A DNA stretch of 64,000 nt, taken from Podarcis raffonei. Its lineage: Eukaryota; Chordata; Lepidosauria; Squamata; Lacertidae. Numbering within the stretch: position 1 is the first letter of the stretch; every line of letters begins with the position of its first letter. The stretch lies in contig NC_070619.1 in the NCBI RefSeq assembly GCF_027172205.1, forward strand, positions 3,296,001-3,360,000. The letters run 5' to 3'. Under the pieces are notes generated by a model. The model did not search any database. It had not been told where the DNA came from and saw only the letters and a list, made by a program, of their open reading frames with translations. The position numbers and the translations under genes were made by a program. Below, piece by piece: positions 55,399 to 64,000 of this stretch.

Positions 55399-55994
55399 TG
55401 ATGATGATGATGTTATTTGTACCCCTGCCCATCTGGGTTGCCCCAGCCACTCTTGGGCGGCTTCCAGCTTATACGAAAAGATAATGAAACATTAAAAACT
55501 TCCCTATACAGGGCTGCCTTCAGGTGGCTTCTGTTGCAGAGTTACTTATCTCCTTGACATGCAATTTGGGCTATAAACATTGATGTTGGGTGAGCGGGAA
55601 GTTGCTATTCTGTTGAATTAGAATATAATTGTTGAGTAACAGATGTAGCTTTCTATATGGAAAAACGAATATTATTATGCTATGTTGTATGTATAGCCGC
55701 CCAGTGGCTGGGGCAAGCTAGTCTTGTGGGCGGGGTACAAATAATAAAATTATTGCCATCACTATACCTTTGCGGTTCCTCTCTCCTCTCCAGGAGACCT
55801 TTGCTTTCTTCAGCAACCTGGACAGCAAAGGCACCAACTACAAGTACGAAGTGTCGCTGACCGGCCCGGCCGTGGAGCTGCACAACTGCATGGCCAAACT
55901 CCTTGCCCACCCGCTGCAGAGACCCTTCCAGACCCACGCCTCCTACAGCATGCTGGAGGAAGAGGAGGCGGTGGAGATTGAGGCCGTCGTCTGA
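47957..55994 (+). CDS. BABAM1: BABAM1 (MERIT40), BRCA1-A and BRISC complex subunit
   Basis: Eight coding exons join in phase: 47957-48235 (exon begins at acceptor 47904), 48505-48563, 49367-49487, 51334-51412, 51583-51607, 51965-52094, 54208-54294 and 55794-55994 (stop TGA). They give 326 residues against 329 in human, with near-identical sequence. All introns are GT-AG. The N-terminus is an acidic, disordered tail (SSATEEEEEKA; RPRTRSNPEGAEDR). From about residue 85 a von Willebrand A-like domain follows: VNCPEKVIICLDLSEEM with a DLS metal-site-like motif at 98-100, then MIEMFVRTKHKIDKSHEFAL, and near the end YKYEV and ELHNCMAKLLAHPLQRP. In human it bridges BRE and other subunits of the K63-deubiquitinase complexes BRCA1-A (nuclear, DNA repair) and BRISC (cytoplasmic). 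One coding exon is only 25 nt. It diverges from ANKLE1. Confidence 0.97.
48333..48472 (+). mobile_element. tRNA-Lys-headed SINE with CR1-like tail
   Basis: A head with GATAGCTCGGTTGGTAGAG, the anticodon-arm-like GACTCTTGATCTCAGGGTCG and GGGTTTGAGCCCC is followed by GGATGACCCTCGGGGTCCCC and a CTATTGTTCTATGG tail, the pattern of CR1-mobilised SINEs. It sits in BABAM1 intron 2. Confidence 0.75.
48630..48925. mobile_element. LINE tail and L1-like tail
   Basis: A plus-strand CR1/L2-group tail (CCCAAAGTGGCTGGGGAAAC, GGGCGGGATATAAATAAG) at 48630-48740 is followed by a minus-strand L1-like end (48764-48925) shared with 21243-21365. Confidence 0.6.
48927..49157 (-). mobile_element. Bov-B LINE 3' end, truncated
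   Basis: TTAGTCGTGTCCGACTCTTC and GGACCAGAGCACGCCAGGCC are the reverse complement of the Bov-B end at 41471-42205. It lies in BABAM1 intron 3. Confidence 0.9.
49701..50226. mobile_element. hAT-type MITE, 526 bp
   Basis: The ends CATAGCTGTCAACCGTCCCT and AAGTTGACAGCTATG are inverted repeats with a perfect 8-bp duplication CCTAAGGG (49693-49700 and 50227-50234). Target sequence is a CR1-tail-like SINE or LINE end (GTAGAGCTGGAAGAGACCCC ... GTCATCAGGTCCAACCC). Inside, CCCTTATTT recurs near both ends. Confidence 0.93.
50285..50775 (+). mobile_element. L1 ORF2 fragment
   Basis: The plus strand reads MKVMYRWYMTPVQIVKMYKT, SNICWKCKEKEGTFYHMWWE and CREIKKKWEMIYNELKKMF, a typical L1 ORF2 C-terminal part with its Cys-His motif. 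It is broken upstream and ends without a 3' tail. Confidence 0.85.
52143..52504 (-). mobile_element. Bov-B LINE 3' end
   Basis: The minus strand reads FWCWRRLLRVPWTARRSNLS and LRLQDFGLLMRREDSLEKTL and ends with an ACAAC run. It lies in BABAM1, 48 bp after a coding exon. Confidence 0.92.
52724..52765. repeat. (AAT)n microsatellite
   Basis: It is joined to the tail of the LINE end that follows on the minus strand. Confidence 0.9.
52766..53310 (-). mobile_element. L2-group LINE 3' end
   Basis: CTCCGCCCTTCCCGGTTCAA and GGGCTCAGGACGGCTAACAA give the tail. Further in, the minus strand reads YLQDRLSRSAPQRTLRSMKN, a reverse-transcriptase end. Confidence 0.75.
53311..53735 (-). repeat. Unclassified dispersed repeat, second copy
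   Basis: In reverse complement it matches 12168-12275 followed by 12760-13130 without the intervening insert, which makes it the intact reference for that split copy. The minus strand has an 88-codon frame of unknown nature. Confidence 0.7.
53741..54117 (-). mobile_element. Bov-B LINE 3' end
   Basis: The minus strand reads AFEFWCWRRFLRVPWTARKS and MLGKMEGTRRRGRQRTRWWD and ends with an AACAAC run. It lies 91 bp before a BABAM1 coding exon. Confidence 0.92.
54440..55560. mobile_element. Cluster of CR1/L2-group LINE ends
   Basis: It includes a plus-strand end at 54440-54830 (DLKERLHLLRSAQTLRSTSE), an (AAT)n tract at 54821-54868, and a minus-strand end at 54869-55085. A further minus-strand tail (55414-55560) follows an (AAT)n/(GAT)n tract at 55366-55413. 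All lie within the last BABAM1 intron. Confidence 0.75.
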
Positions 55995-56414
55995 CTTGGG
56001 GGGGAGACGCAGACCCGAAGGACACACACTCACTCTCTGTCTTTGCAAAACATCTGGCAGGCCAGCAAACGTATCCCTGCAACCCACCTTCCTCATGTCC
56101 TTGGCGTTGTTGGGGATTTAACTCTCTGTGTGTTTTCTCCGTAAATGCAAGCTGTCTGTCAGTTTCTCCCCCCCCCCAAAGCAGTTGCCAGATATTGCTG
56201 GGGGGGGGCTGGGGGAACGACTTAGGGGTGTAACAAGTTGGCTACCTTCCTTTTTCGTGGTCCGTAGTGAAGTGGGCAGAGAGGAAGGGAGAAACAGATG
56301 TTGAATGTCAACTGATTAAAAAGGCCTTTCCAATGGTTAAAGCGGCCCGTCTCCGGAGATTTATTTGCATTCTGGGAATTTAAGAGGGGTTCCCAACCCC
56401 CTTATTTCTTTTTG

Positions 56415-56420
56415 AATAAA
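56415..56420 (+). terminator. Candidate BABAM1 polyadenylation signal
   Basis: AATAAA lies 421 bases after the stop. ATTAAA at 56315-56320 is an alternative. Confidence 0.45.
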
Positions 56421-56448
56421 TTTTATTAGATTTTATAAGGGGAGATAC

Positions 56449-57945
56449 ATGCCTCTTCTGGTTCGGGGAGACCAGCAGGAAGGAGAGCTTCTACAGGGCC
56501 TCTTCACCTCTCTGCCTCCTGGCCTCCCTCCTGCTTCAGCTTCTAGCTCTGATTCTGGACTGCTGTCTGCCGCACACTCTCCCCGCTCACCAACTCCTGT
56601 TATCCCTTCCGTTTCTGACACCACCTCTTCCCAGCCTTCTCCCTCGTCTCTTTCTTCCCACTCATCATCATCATCCCACCACCCCTCCCCAGGCTCTGAG
56701 CCTTCTTCCTTTCAGGGTTCCCTAGTTGGTTCCTCCCACCGTTCCTGTACGTCCAACCAGTCCCTGACCCCTGGCTTAATGGTTCCTATTAACCTGGAGA
56801 CTGAACATTTACATGGAGGTTTCCCCCCCAAGCAATCGGAGACTATGCCTGCATGCAGCCAACCTCTCCTCTGCCCTTTTCAGCCCTCTTCTGGTTCTGG
56901 GAGATCAGCAGGGAGGGGAGCTTATTGTAGCAGGAGAGGAAGACACCTGCCTGACCCACCTCTGTCTCTTGTCCCCTCTCCCCTACCTCCAAATCTGGGC
57001 TGCTCTCTGCCACAGACTCCCCCCACTCACAAAGTCCTGTTACCCTTTCAGCTTCCAACACTCCCTTCCTCCCAGTCTTCTCCTTCCACCCCTCCCTGGG
57101 CTCTGAGCCTTAGAATCATAGAATCATAGAGTTGGAAGAGACCACAAGGGCCATCGAGTCCAACCCCCTGCCAAGCAGGAAACACCATCAGAGCACTCCT
57201 GACATATGGTTGTCAAGCCTCTGCTTAAAGACCTCCAAGGAAGGAGACTCCACCACACTCCTTGGCAGCAAATTCCACTGTCAAACAGCTCTTACTGTCA
57301 GGAAGTTCTTCCTAATGTTTAGGTGGAATCTTCTTTCCTGCAGTTTGGATCCATTGCTCCGTGTCCGCTTCTCTGGAGCAGCAGAAAACAACCTTTCTCC
57401 CTCCTCTATGTGACACCCTTTTATATATTTGAACATGGCTATCATATCACCCCTTAACCTCCTCTTCTCCAGGCTAAACATGCCCAGCTCCCTTAGCCGT
57501 TCCTCATAAGGCATCGTTTCCAGGCCTTTGACCATTTTGGTTGCCCTCCTCTGGACACGTTCCAGTTTGTCAGTGTCCTTCTTGAACTGTGGTGCCCAGA
57601 ACTGGACACAGTACTCCAGGTGAGGTCTGACCAGAGCAGAATACAGTGGCACTATTACTTCCCTTGATCTAGATGCTATACTCCTATTGATGCAGCCCAG
57701 AATTGCATTGGCTTTTTTAGCTGCCGCGTCACACTGTTGGCTCATGTCAAGTTTGTGGTCAACCAAGACTCCTAGATCCTTTTCACATGTAGTGCTCTCA
57801 AGCCAGGTGTCACCCATCTTGTATTTGTGCCTCTCATTTTTTTTGCCCAAGTGCAATACTTTACATTTTCCCCTTCTTCCCTTGGGGGTCCCCCAGCTAG
57901 TTCCTCCCGCCGTTCCTCTGCGTCCAACCTGCCTGTGACATGGCT
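56449..57945 (+). repeat. CT-rich duplicated unit, second copy split by CR1
   Basis: Two related units (about 56449-56830 and 56884-57112 plus 57869-57945) share a start like CTTCTGGTTC.GGGAGA.CAGCAGG and an end like CCTCCC.CCGTTCCT...GTCCAACC. Both are C/T-rich with Ser/Pro-rich open frames. The family is unknown; a retroelement-derived repeat is possible. Confidence 0.6.
57113..57868 (-). mobile_element. CR1 LINE 3' part
   Basis: The minus strand holds about 190 open codons of CR1 reverse-transcriptase end ([60 protein letters not shown]), then 3' UTR and an ATTCTATG-type tail. The long open frame suggests a relatively young copy. Confidence 0.95.
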
Positions 57946-58099
57946 CCAGATCGAGAGGTCTGGAGGGTTACATGTGTCCCTTGAAGCTGAGATTCCTCAC
58001 TCCTGATCTAGCGAGACAAAGCAGCCTTAGGTCCATTCATTGCCACGTGTTTACTCTGAGCAGGACTGAGTTGCACGTTGTTGTTTTTCCATTCGCCAC

Positions 58100-58324
58100 C
58101 CGCCAGTTTGAGGCTGAAGCAGAGGAAAAGGAACTTGCCTCCTGCTTCTCCCAGCTCAACTCCTCCCTCTTGCTGAGGACAGGAAACATGTCCAGGCTGT
58201 TTGGAGTTTTGAAACAGGAAAGGACGGCTGCCTGCCATTCCGGCTGGACCTGCAGAGAGCAGACGGTTTTTCTCTTGCCATCCTCCAGTTTAGCCAGAGG
58301 GCAGGAGAAGCTGGAATGGACAAG
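58100..58324 (+). CDS. Candidate first exon of USHBP1 (5' UTR plus MDK)
   Basis: A non-repetitive stretch ends in ATGGACAAG|GTGAGTGC, a strong donor at 58325. ATG at 58316 would give Met-Asp-Lys in phase 0, which fits the phase of the exon at 61193. CACGTG lies upstream at 58042. The exon limits at the 5' side are not defined. Another ATG at 58188 does not fit the downstream frame. Confidence 0.35.
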
Positions 58325-58344
58325 GTGAGTGCAGAAGGTTTTGT

Positions 58345-58665
58345 TTTATACCTGAAGGAGCGTCTCCACCCCCATTGTTCTACACTGAGGTCCAGCGCCA
58401 AGGGCTTCTGGCGGTTCCCTCACTGCAAGAAGTGAGGTTACAGGGAACCAGGCAGAGGGCCTTCTTGGTGGTGGCGCCCACCCTGTGGAACGCATTCCCA
58501 ACAGATGTCAAAGAGAACAATACTACCAGACTTTTAGAAGACATCTGAAGGCAGCCCTGTTTAGGGAAGCTTTTAATGTTTGATGTATTATGGTATTTTA
58601 ATATTTTGCTGGAGGCTGCCCAGAGTGGCTGGGGAAGCCCAGCCAGATGGGCAGGGTACAAATAA

Positions 58666-58723
<58 letters not shown>
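58345..58723 (+). mobile_element. CR1/L2-group LINE 3' end with (ATT)n tail
   Basis: It begins TACCTGAAGGAGCGTCTCCA and has the standard tail and a long ATT tract at 58666-58722. Confidence 0.85.
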
Positions 58724-58724
<1 letters not shown>

Positions 58725-58936
58725 AGTGGTACCTCAGGTTACATACGCTTCAGGTTACAGACTCCACTAACCTTGAGTTAAGAACTTTGCTTCAGGAGGA
58801 GAACAGAAATCGTGCTCCGGCGGCACAGCGGCAGCAGGAGGCCCCATTAGCTAAAGTGGTACTTCAGGTTAAGATCAGTTTCAGGTTAAGAACGGACCTC
58901 CGGAATGAATTAAGTTCTTAACCCGAGGTACCACTG
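58724..58936. mobile_element. Tc1/mariner-like MITE, 213 bp
   Basis: The ends CAGTGGTACCTCAGGTTACA and TAACCCGAGGTACCACTG are inverted repeats. TA on both sides (58722-58723, 58937-58938); the left TA belongs to the ATT tract. Confidence 0.9.
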
Positions 58937-59250
58937 TATGATTATTGTTTTTTGGGGTGTTTGGGGGTCCTGAGTCTTCTCAGCCCCTTCATCCTGCCAC
59001 TACCACTCCACAACTTCCTCTGTCGCTTCCCTTCCTGTCCAAGCAAGGAAAAGTGCAGGAACAATCCCAACTACTTGCGAGTAGACCCGCCGAAACAAAC
59101 AGGGACCTTGGATTTTTTTTTTGCCATGTCTGCTCATTGCAACAGTCTGTCTCAGACCCTCCATTGGTCCTTATTTTCCAGGGATAATCCCACATCTACA
59201 GAAGCCGTCCCGGTTTCTGATTTGGTTCTGGAATGTCCCGCTTTCCCCTA

Positions 59251-59608
59251 AAAGGTAAAGGTAAAGGGACCCCTGACCGTTAGGTCCAGTCGCGAACGAC
59301 TCTGGGGTTGCGGCACTCATCTCACTTTACTGGCCGAGGGAGCCAGCGTACAGCTTCCGGGTCATGTGGCCAGCAGGACTAAGCCGCTTCTGGCGAACCA
59401 GAGCAGCGCACGGAAACACCGTTTACCTTCCCGCCGGAGCGGTACCTATTTATCTACTTGCACTTTGACGTGCTTTCGAACTGCTAGGTTGGCAGGAGCA
59501 GGGACCGAGCAACGGGAGCTCACCCCGTCATGGGGATTCGAACCGCCGACCTTCTGATCGGCAAGCCCTATGCTCTGTGGTTTAACCCACAGTGCCACCC
59601 GCATCCCC
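59251..59608 (-). mobile_element. Sauria-type SINE
   Basis: A full-length minus-strand copy. The flanks CCGCTTTCCCCTA and CCGGTTTTCCTTA match at about 10 of 13 and are a probable target duplication. Confidence 0.93.
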
Positions 59609-59689
59609 CGGTTTTCCTTAGGACGTCCCTATTTTCATCAAAGAAATGTTGGAGGGTATGGAATTATGCAACCGCCGAGCCAATGAGAT

Positions 59690-59860
59690 AAGTCATTAGA
59701 CAAGCTTTAGAAGACATCTGAAGGCAGCCCTGTATAGGGAAGTTTTTCAATGTTTAATGTTTTGTTTTATATATATAGGGAGCCTCCCAGAGCAGCTGGG
59801 GAAACCCAGTCAGAGGGGCAGGGTTTAAATAATAAAATTATTATTATTATTGAATAGGAT
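59690..59860 (+). mobile_element. CR1/L2-group LINE tail
   Basis: AGACATCTGAAGGCAGCCCT, then GGGAGCCTCCCAGAGCAGCT and an ATT tail. Confidence 0.7.
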
Positions 59861-60399
59861 GTTCCTATTTTCCTCGGAGAAATGTAGGAGCGTCTGTCCT
59901 TGCTGGACCCCACCTGCTCAGGCAACTGACGACAATCCATCCCCTTTTCTATCTTTTTAATGGACTTAAATGGGAAGCATTTGAAGGCAGGAAGCCTTGG
60001 CCAGCAGGATGCAAGGCTCCCTTTCCTGTTTTCCACGGGAACAATGGACTTGCTTGTCCCTACTAAATCTCTCTCGCGCATGAAAGCTCCTTAGCTCACC
60101 ACAAAAGATCGCTGTTTCTGACTAAGGTCTGCAGTTGACCTGACGCCGGCTTGGGAAGGGTCAGTCCGTTGTGCTGCTCTTCCTGTTCCGGACCACAAAC
60201 TCACCACTGCCCCATAAAAAGCATTATTCAGAATAGCGGTTTGCACTACACACCAAGGGAGGTAACAGCACGACAAAATGTGACACCGTAACCATGAATT
60301 GCACACGGGTTTAAAATCCAGTTAAAACCATGTGGCTTCATTCATTTGACAAAGCGGACAAACTTGATCCAGGGAAACCAGCTTTCGATACGGTACAAT

Positions 60400-60572
60400 G
60401 CGATAATCGTTATTGTCATTGTCCCATACAGAACAATGACATTGAAAAATTCTACATCAGACATTCAAAAACCAACAAGCCTGCTATCCCAGCTATCCCA
60501 GCCTGGTTAGCCCCCTAAAAAATTCTGATATCCAATAATTAAATACAATATACTCCCATAGAGACTACCTTA
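60400..60572 (-). mobile_element. L2 LINE 3' UTR
   Basis: In reverse complement it matches the L2 3' UTR at 62092-62233 (GGGGGCTAACCAGG, GGGATAGCTGGGATAGCAGG, CATTGTTCTGTATGGGACAA) and ends at the same AGAGACTACCTTA as at 3077. Confidence 0.8.
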
Positions 60573-60576
60573 AAAA

Positions 60577-60800
60577 AAAGTAAAGGGACCCCTGACCATT
60601 AGGTCTAGTTGTGGCCAACTCCGGGGTTGCGGCACTCATCTCGCTTTATTGGCCGAGGGAGCCGGCATACATCTTCCGGATCATGTGGCCAGCAGGACTA
60701 AGCTGCTTCTGGCGAACCAGAGCAGCGCACGGAAACGCCGTTTACCTTCCCGCTGGAGTGGTACCTATTTATCTACTTGCACTTTGACGTGCTTTTGAAT
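60577..60800 (-). mobile_element. Sauria-type SINE, head missing
   Basis: The tail and body are present on the minus strand; the tRNA-like head is absent after GACGTGCTTTTGAA. A MIR-like tRNA-head scrap lies at 60940-61010. Confidence 0.85.
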
Positions 60801-61192
60801 CTGCTGGCTGGACAAACATTCCTCCCCATGTGTAAATATGTTCACTCTAGGAATGTTGTACTTGACTGCTCTTGTTTTTCACACCCCGCATCTTTGATCG
60901 TCCTTGAATCTTCCTTCCAAATTTGCCATCCTCTCCTACCACACTGGAGTGGTGCGCTGCAGCCTTTGAGAACCACTCTAACCACTGCACCACGCTGCCT
61001 TGTCAGGTCTCTTCTTAAGCTCTTGTAATAATAGACTTACAAGGTAAGGATCTCCCCCACTATATGAACTGGCCTTTCTGGATAAGCGTGGGCTGCACCT
61101 GTTGAATTGCAGCCCGACACTGCCCCCATCCCGCAACAGCGCTGACAATATCCTTTCTGATTTTGCTTGCGTCCCTGCCTTCTGGGAGCCAG

Positions 61193-63097
61193 GGGGACGA
61201 GGACCCTGCAAGCGAGAGGTTTGGGGGTGATGCGCCCGACGAAGGAGCAATCCTCCGCTACGAAGAGCATATCACAGGGCTGTTGGTCACTATTGCCCAT
61301 CTCCACGGCCGAATTGAGAGCCTGCAGCGGAGCAAGGCCAGGTAAGTTCTCCGGAAAAACAATCTCTCAAAGGACCTGTTGATGGCATTTTACCATTGTA
61401 CTGTGGAGAGTGCACTAACTTACGGTCTCTGTGTGTGGTTTGGGAGCTGCACTGTCAGGGAAAAACAATGCTGTCCAAGGTTGTAACGACTGTGGAGAGA
61501 ATAATTGGGTGCCTTTGGATCAAATCTACGCTTCCAGGTGCCTTAAGAAAGCTGCAGAGACAGCGCAGGATAGTGCACAGCCCGGAAATGATCTCTTTCA
61601 GCTTCTGCCTTCTGGAAGAAGGTACAGGGTTATAAAGACTAGGACTATCCGCCTGAGAAACAGTTTCTATCCAAAGGCGATTTTGGTTTTAAACGCATTG
61701 TAAGGTAGTCTCCGGGACACGGGTGGCGCTGTGGGTTAAACCACAGAGCCTAGGACTTGCTGATCAGAAGGTCGGCGGTTCGAATCCCCGCAACGGGGTG
61801 AGCTCCCGTTCCTTGGTCCCAGCTCCTGCCAACCTAGCAGTTCGAAAGCACATCAAAGTGCAAGTAGATAAATAGGTACTGCTCCAGCGGGAAGGTAAAT
61901 GGTGTTTCCATGCGTTGCTCTGGTTAGCCAGAAGCGGCTTAGTCATGCTGGCCACATGACCCGGAAGCTGTCTGCGGACAAACGCCGGCTCCCTCGGCCT
62001 ATAGAGCGAGATGAGCGCCGCAACCCCAGAGTCGGTCACGACTGGACTTAATGGTCAGGGGTCCCTTTACCTTTACCTTAAGGTAGTCTCCATGGGAGTA
62101 TATTGTATTTAAAAATGGGGTATCAGAGTTTTTAGGGGGCTAACCAGGTTGGGATAGCTGGGATAGCAGGCTTGTTGGGTTTTGAATGTTTTATGTAGAT
62201 TTTTCAATTTTGTTGTTCTGTATGGGACAATGAGGGACGCGGGTGGCGCTATGGGTTAAACTACAGAGCCTAGGACTTGCCGATCAGAAGGTCGGCGGTT
62301 CGAATCCCCGCGACAGGGTGAGCTCCCGTTGCTCAGTCCCAGCTCCTGCCAACCTAGCAGTTTGAAAGCACGTCAAAGTGCAAGTAGATAAATAGGTACC
62401 GCTCCGGCGGGAAGGTAAACAGTGTCTCCGTGCGCTGCTCTGCTTCGCCAGAAGCGGCTTAGTCCTGCTGGCCACATGACCCGGAAGCTGTACGCCGGCT
62501 CCCTCGGCCAATAAAGCGAGATGAGTGCCACAACCCCAGAGTCGGCCACGACTGGACCTAATGATCAGGGGTCCCTTTACCTTTACCTATGGGACAGTGA
62601 CAATAAAGATTATCGTATTATCATAAATCGGGGTACAGGGGGGCAATAATTCTCTCTGGCACAAAAGCCCCCTGCCTTAAAAGGATTCTGCACTCCAGGC
62701 TATCCATGGCTACTAGTCATAATGGCTATGTTCAGAGGCAACAATGCTTCCGAATTTCAGTTGTTGGGAATCTGTGGAACTCCTTGCCCCATGAGGCAGT
62801 GATGGCCACTAACCTAGAATCACAGAATTGTAGAGTTGGAAGGGGCCTCACGTATCATCTAGTCCATGAAATGATGACATTAGACCATTTCTAGGAGGGG
62901 GGTTGTAAGAGAAAGAACAGAGGGATTTTATTTATTTTTTTGGCTGGATCTGGACTGAAACGTCCTTCCTTGCAGGGAGGACGACGACCTGTGTTCTGAC
63001 CTGTGCTCTGAGTACACAGCAAGTCTCCCACGATGTTCTCTGCCGTTCCCAAATCCAGCCGCAGCCCTGCCTCCTCCGGCAGCCCATTCTGAAAGAG
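61193..63097 (+). CDS. USHBP1: USHBP1 (MCC family), 5' part, runs off the window
   Basis: Two coding exons are seen: 61193-61341 and 62976-63097. They join in phase 2 (AG|G) with GT-AG borders. Exon one reads ILRYEEHITGLLVTIAHLHG then RIESLQRSKA, close to the coiled-coil LRYEERITELHSVIAELNKK of human MCC. Exon two begins REDDDLCSDLCSEY, like REEDEYSELRSEL that follows in MCC, and ends Pro/Ala-rich (PNPAAALPPPAAHSER). USHBP1 is the MCC paralogue next to BABAM1 in human, so position favours USHBP1 over MCC. The human protein binds the PDZ protein harmonin (USH1C); its cellular role is poorly known. Later exons lie beyond 64000. Confidence 0.75.
61714..62079 (+). mobile_element. Sauria-type SINE with target duplication
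   Basis: A full-length copy with exact 12-bp duplication AAGGTAGTCTCC at 61702-61713 and 62080-62091. Confidence 0.96.
62234..62587 (+). mobile_element. Sauria-type SINE with target duplication
   Basis: A full-length copy flanked by TATGGGACAATGA (62221-62233) and TATGGGACAGTGA (62588-62600). Confidence 0.95.
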
Positions 63098-63169
63098 GTA
63101 AGGCTTTGCTGAGTCTGTGCAGGACTATGGTCTTTCCTTCAAAGACCAAAGCAGGTTCCTTGTCCTCCT

Positions 63170-64000
63170 TGTTCTTGAATGAAAAGCTGAACTCACCCTG
63201 GGGTTTAAGGAGGGAGCCGTCCCCCAGCCTAGAGATGGCAGGAGATTGCAGTCAAATGTGGAGATCTGAAGACCTATGGAATACAAACTTGGCTAAAGTG
63301 GAAACTGGAGCTTTTGGGACATTTGGACTTAAGAGAAGTAGGAAACAAGATTTTGGCTCCATTTTTAAATACGGAGGCCTGGCTGGAAGAAACATGGACC
63401 TTATTGGGACAGAGCTCCTTCGAGATTCGGAGTTTAATATAAAGGACTATCAAAAAAACCGGCAGAGAGGAATTGTGAGAGAATTGAGAGCCTCGGACGT
63501 GAGGTCGCCAGGCTGACTGCAGATGGACTGATGGACTTTTGTTGGGGTTCGAAACCGGGAAAGGGGGTGGTGGGGCTTTGGGAATCCAAAGGGTGTATAA
63601 CTATATTCTGCTTTAATTAATTTGGTTTTGCCACTAACATAAAAATGGGGATTTCGGGGAAGGGAATTGGGGCCGACCTTAGAAAAAGACTTTTAAGAAT
63701 AAGTATTGACGTATAAAGATTGAGGTTTATAAGTTAAAATTGGTTAATTAAATTGAGGGGGTGAACCTAGAAAAAGATTTTGAAGAATAAGTATTGATGT
63801 ATAAAGATTGAGGTTTATAAGTTAAAATTGGTTAACTAAAATGAATTAGAGAAAATAAGGTAAAGTTTGGGGACAAGAACTTGCTGAGTTAAAAATTGGA
63901 ACTGGAATACAAGAAGGGGAGGTGTGGGGAAGTCAAGGAAATTGGTCATTGACAGTAAGAAATGTAAGTTGTATGTGTGTTTAATTGTTTTTTTCTTTTT
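63170..64000 (+). mobile_element. L1-like sequence to the window end
   Basis: From about 63600 it has L1 3' UTR-like sequence, including GGAATACAAGAAGGGGAGGT shared with 3616-3635. A near-tandem repeat of AAGTATTGA.GTATAAAGATTG occurs at 63702 and 63790. The A-rich open frame before it (to 63513) may be L1 coding sequence, but I could not place it. Confidence 0.5.

Larger units (their letters stand above)
61362..62640 (+). mobile_element. L2 LINE 3' end in USHBP1 intron, hosting two SINEs
   Basis: The plus strand reads, with frame changes, ESALTYGLCVWFGSCTV, DSAQPGNDLFQLLPSGRRYR and TIRLRNSFYPKAILVLNAL, the standard end of L2 proteins. It then has a 3' UTR ending GACAATAAAGATTATC. SINEs at 61714-62079 and 62234-62587 split the 3' UTR. 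Confidence 0.85.

Noticed and set aside
57281-57856. 191-codon minus-strand gene
   Set aside because: It is the reverse-transcriptase end of a CR1 LINE.

Overview
The window looks like nuclear DNA of a squamate reptile, most likely a lizard. It has spliced vertebrate genes with GT-AG introns and many retroposons. These include about a dozen tRNA-headed Sauria-type SINEs ending in CCTTTACCTTT, Bov-B LINEs, L1, L2 and CR1 LINEs, small Tc1/mariner-like and hAT-like MITEs, and Penelope-like repeats. The species cannot be fixed from the sequence alone.

Four host genes can be read exon by exon, and together they match the neighbourhood of human 19p13.11. ABHD8 lies on + at 16125-24693 (4 coding exons, 419 codons; an alpha/beta hydrolase with Ser237, Asp355 and His383). 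ANKLE1 lies on - at 42539-29314 (9 coding exons, 1282 codons; ankyrin repeats, LEM domain and GIY-YIG nuclease). BABAM1/MERIT40 lies on + at 47957-55994 (8 coding exons, 326 codons; BRCA1-A and BRISC scaffold). USHBP1, of the MCC family, starts on + near 61 kb and runs off the right edge. ABHD8 and ANKLE1 converge. ANKLE1 and BABAM1 diverge from about 42.5-44.9 kb, where a CpG-rich ANKLE1 promoter and a separate candidate BABAM1 promoter are seen. As I recall the human order, BABAM1 is flipped here relative to its three neighbours.

Layout: 1-16 kb has no convincing gene and is layered repeats. 16-25 kb is ABHD8, with nested LINE, L1, SINE and MITE insertions in its introns. 25-29 kb is intergenic, with one solo LTR bearing a clean target duplication. 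29-42.6 kb is ANKLE1, with one very large exon (2778 nt). 42.6-47.9 kb is the divergent promoter zone, with a Penelope-like inverted repeat expanded into a tandem array and an LTR fossil. 48-56 kb is BABAM1. 56-64 kb holds repeats and the 5' part of USHBP1.

Two of the genes act in genome maintenance: ANKLE1 is a structure-specific DNA endonuclease and BABAM1 scaffolds K63-deubiquitinase complexes. Nothing in the sequence suggests that the four genes form a co-regulated pathway; the grouping is conserved synteny. The most unusual items are the ANKLE1 giant exon, the BABAM1 orientation, and the hammerhead-ribozyme-like core in the Penelope-like repeats.
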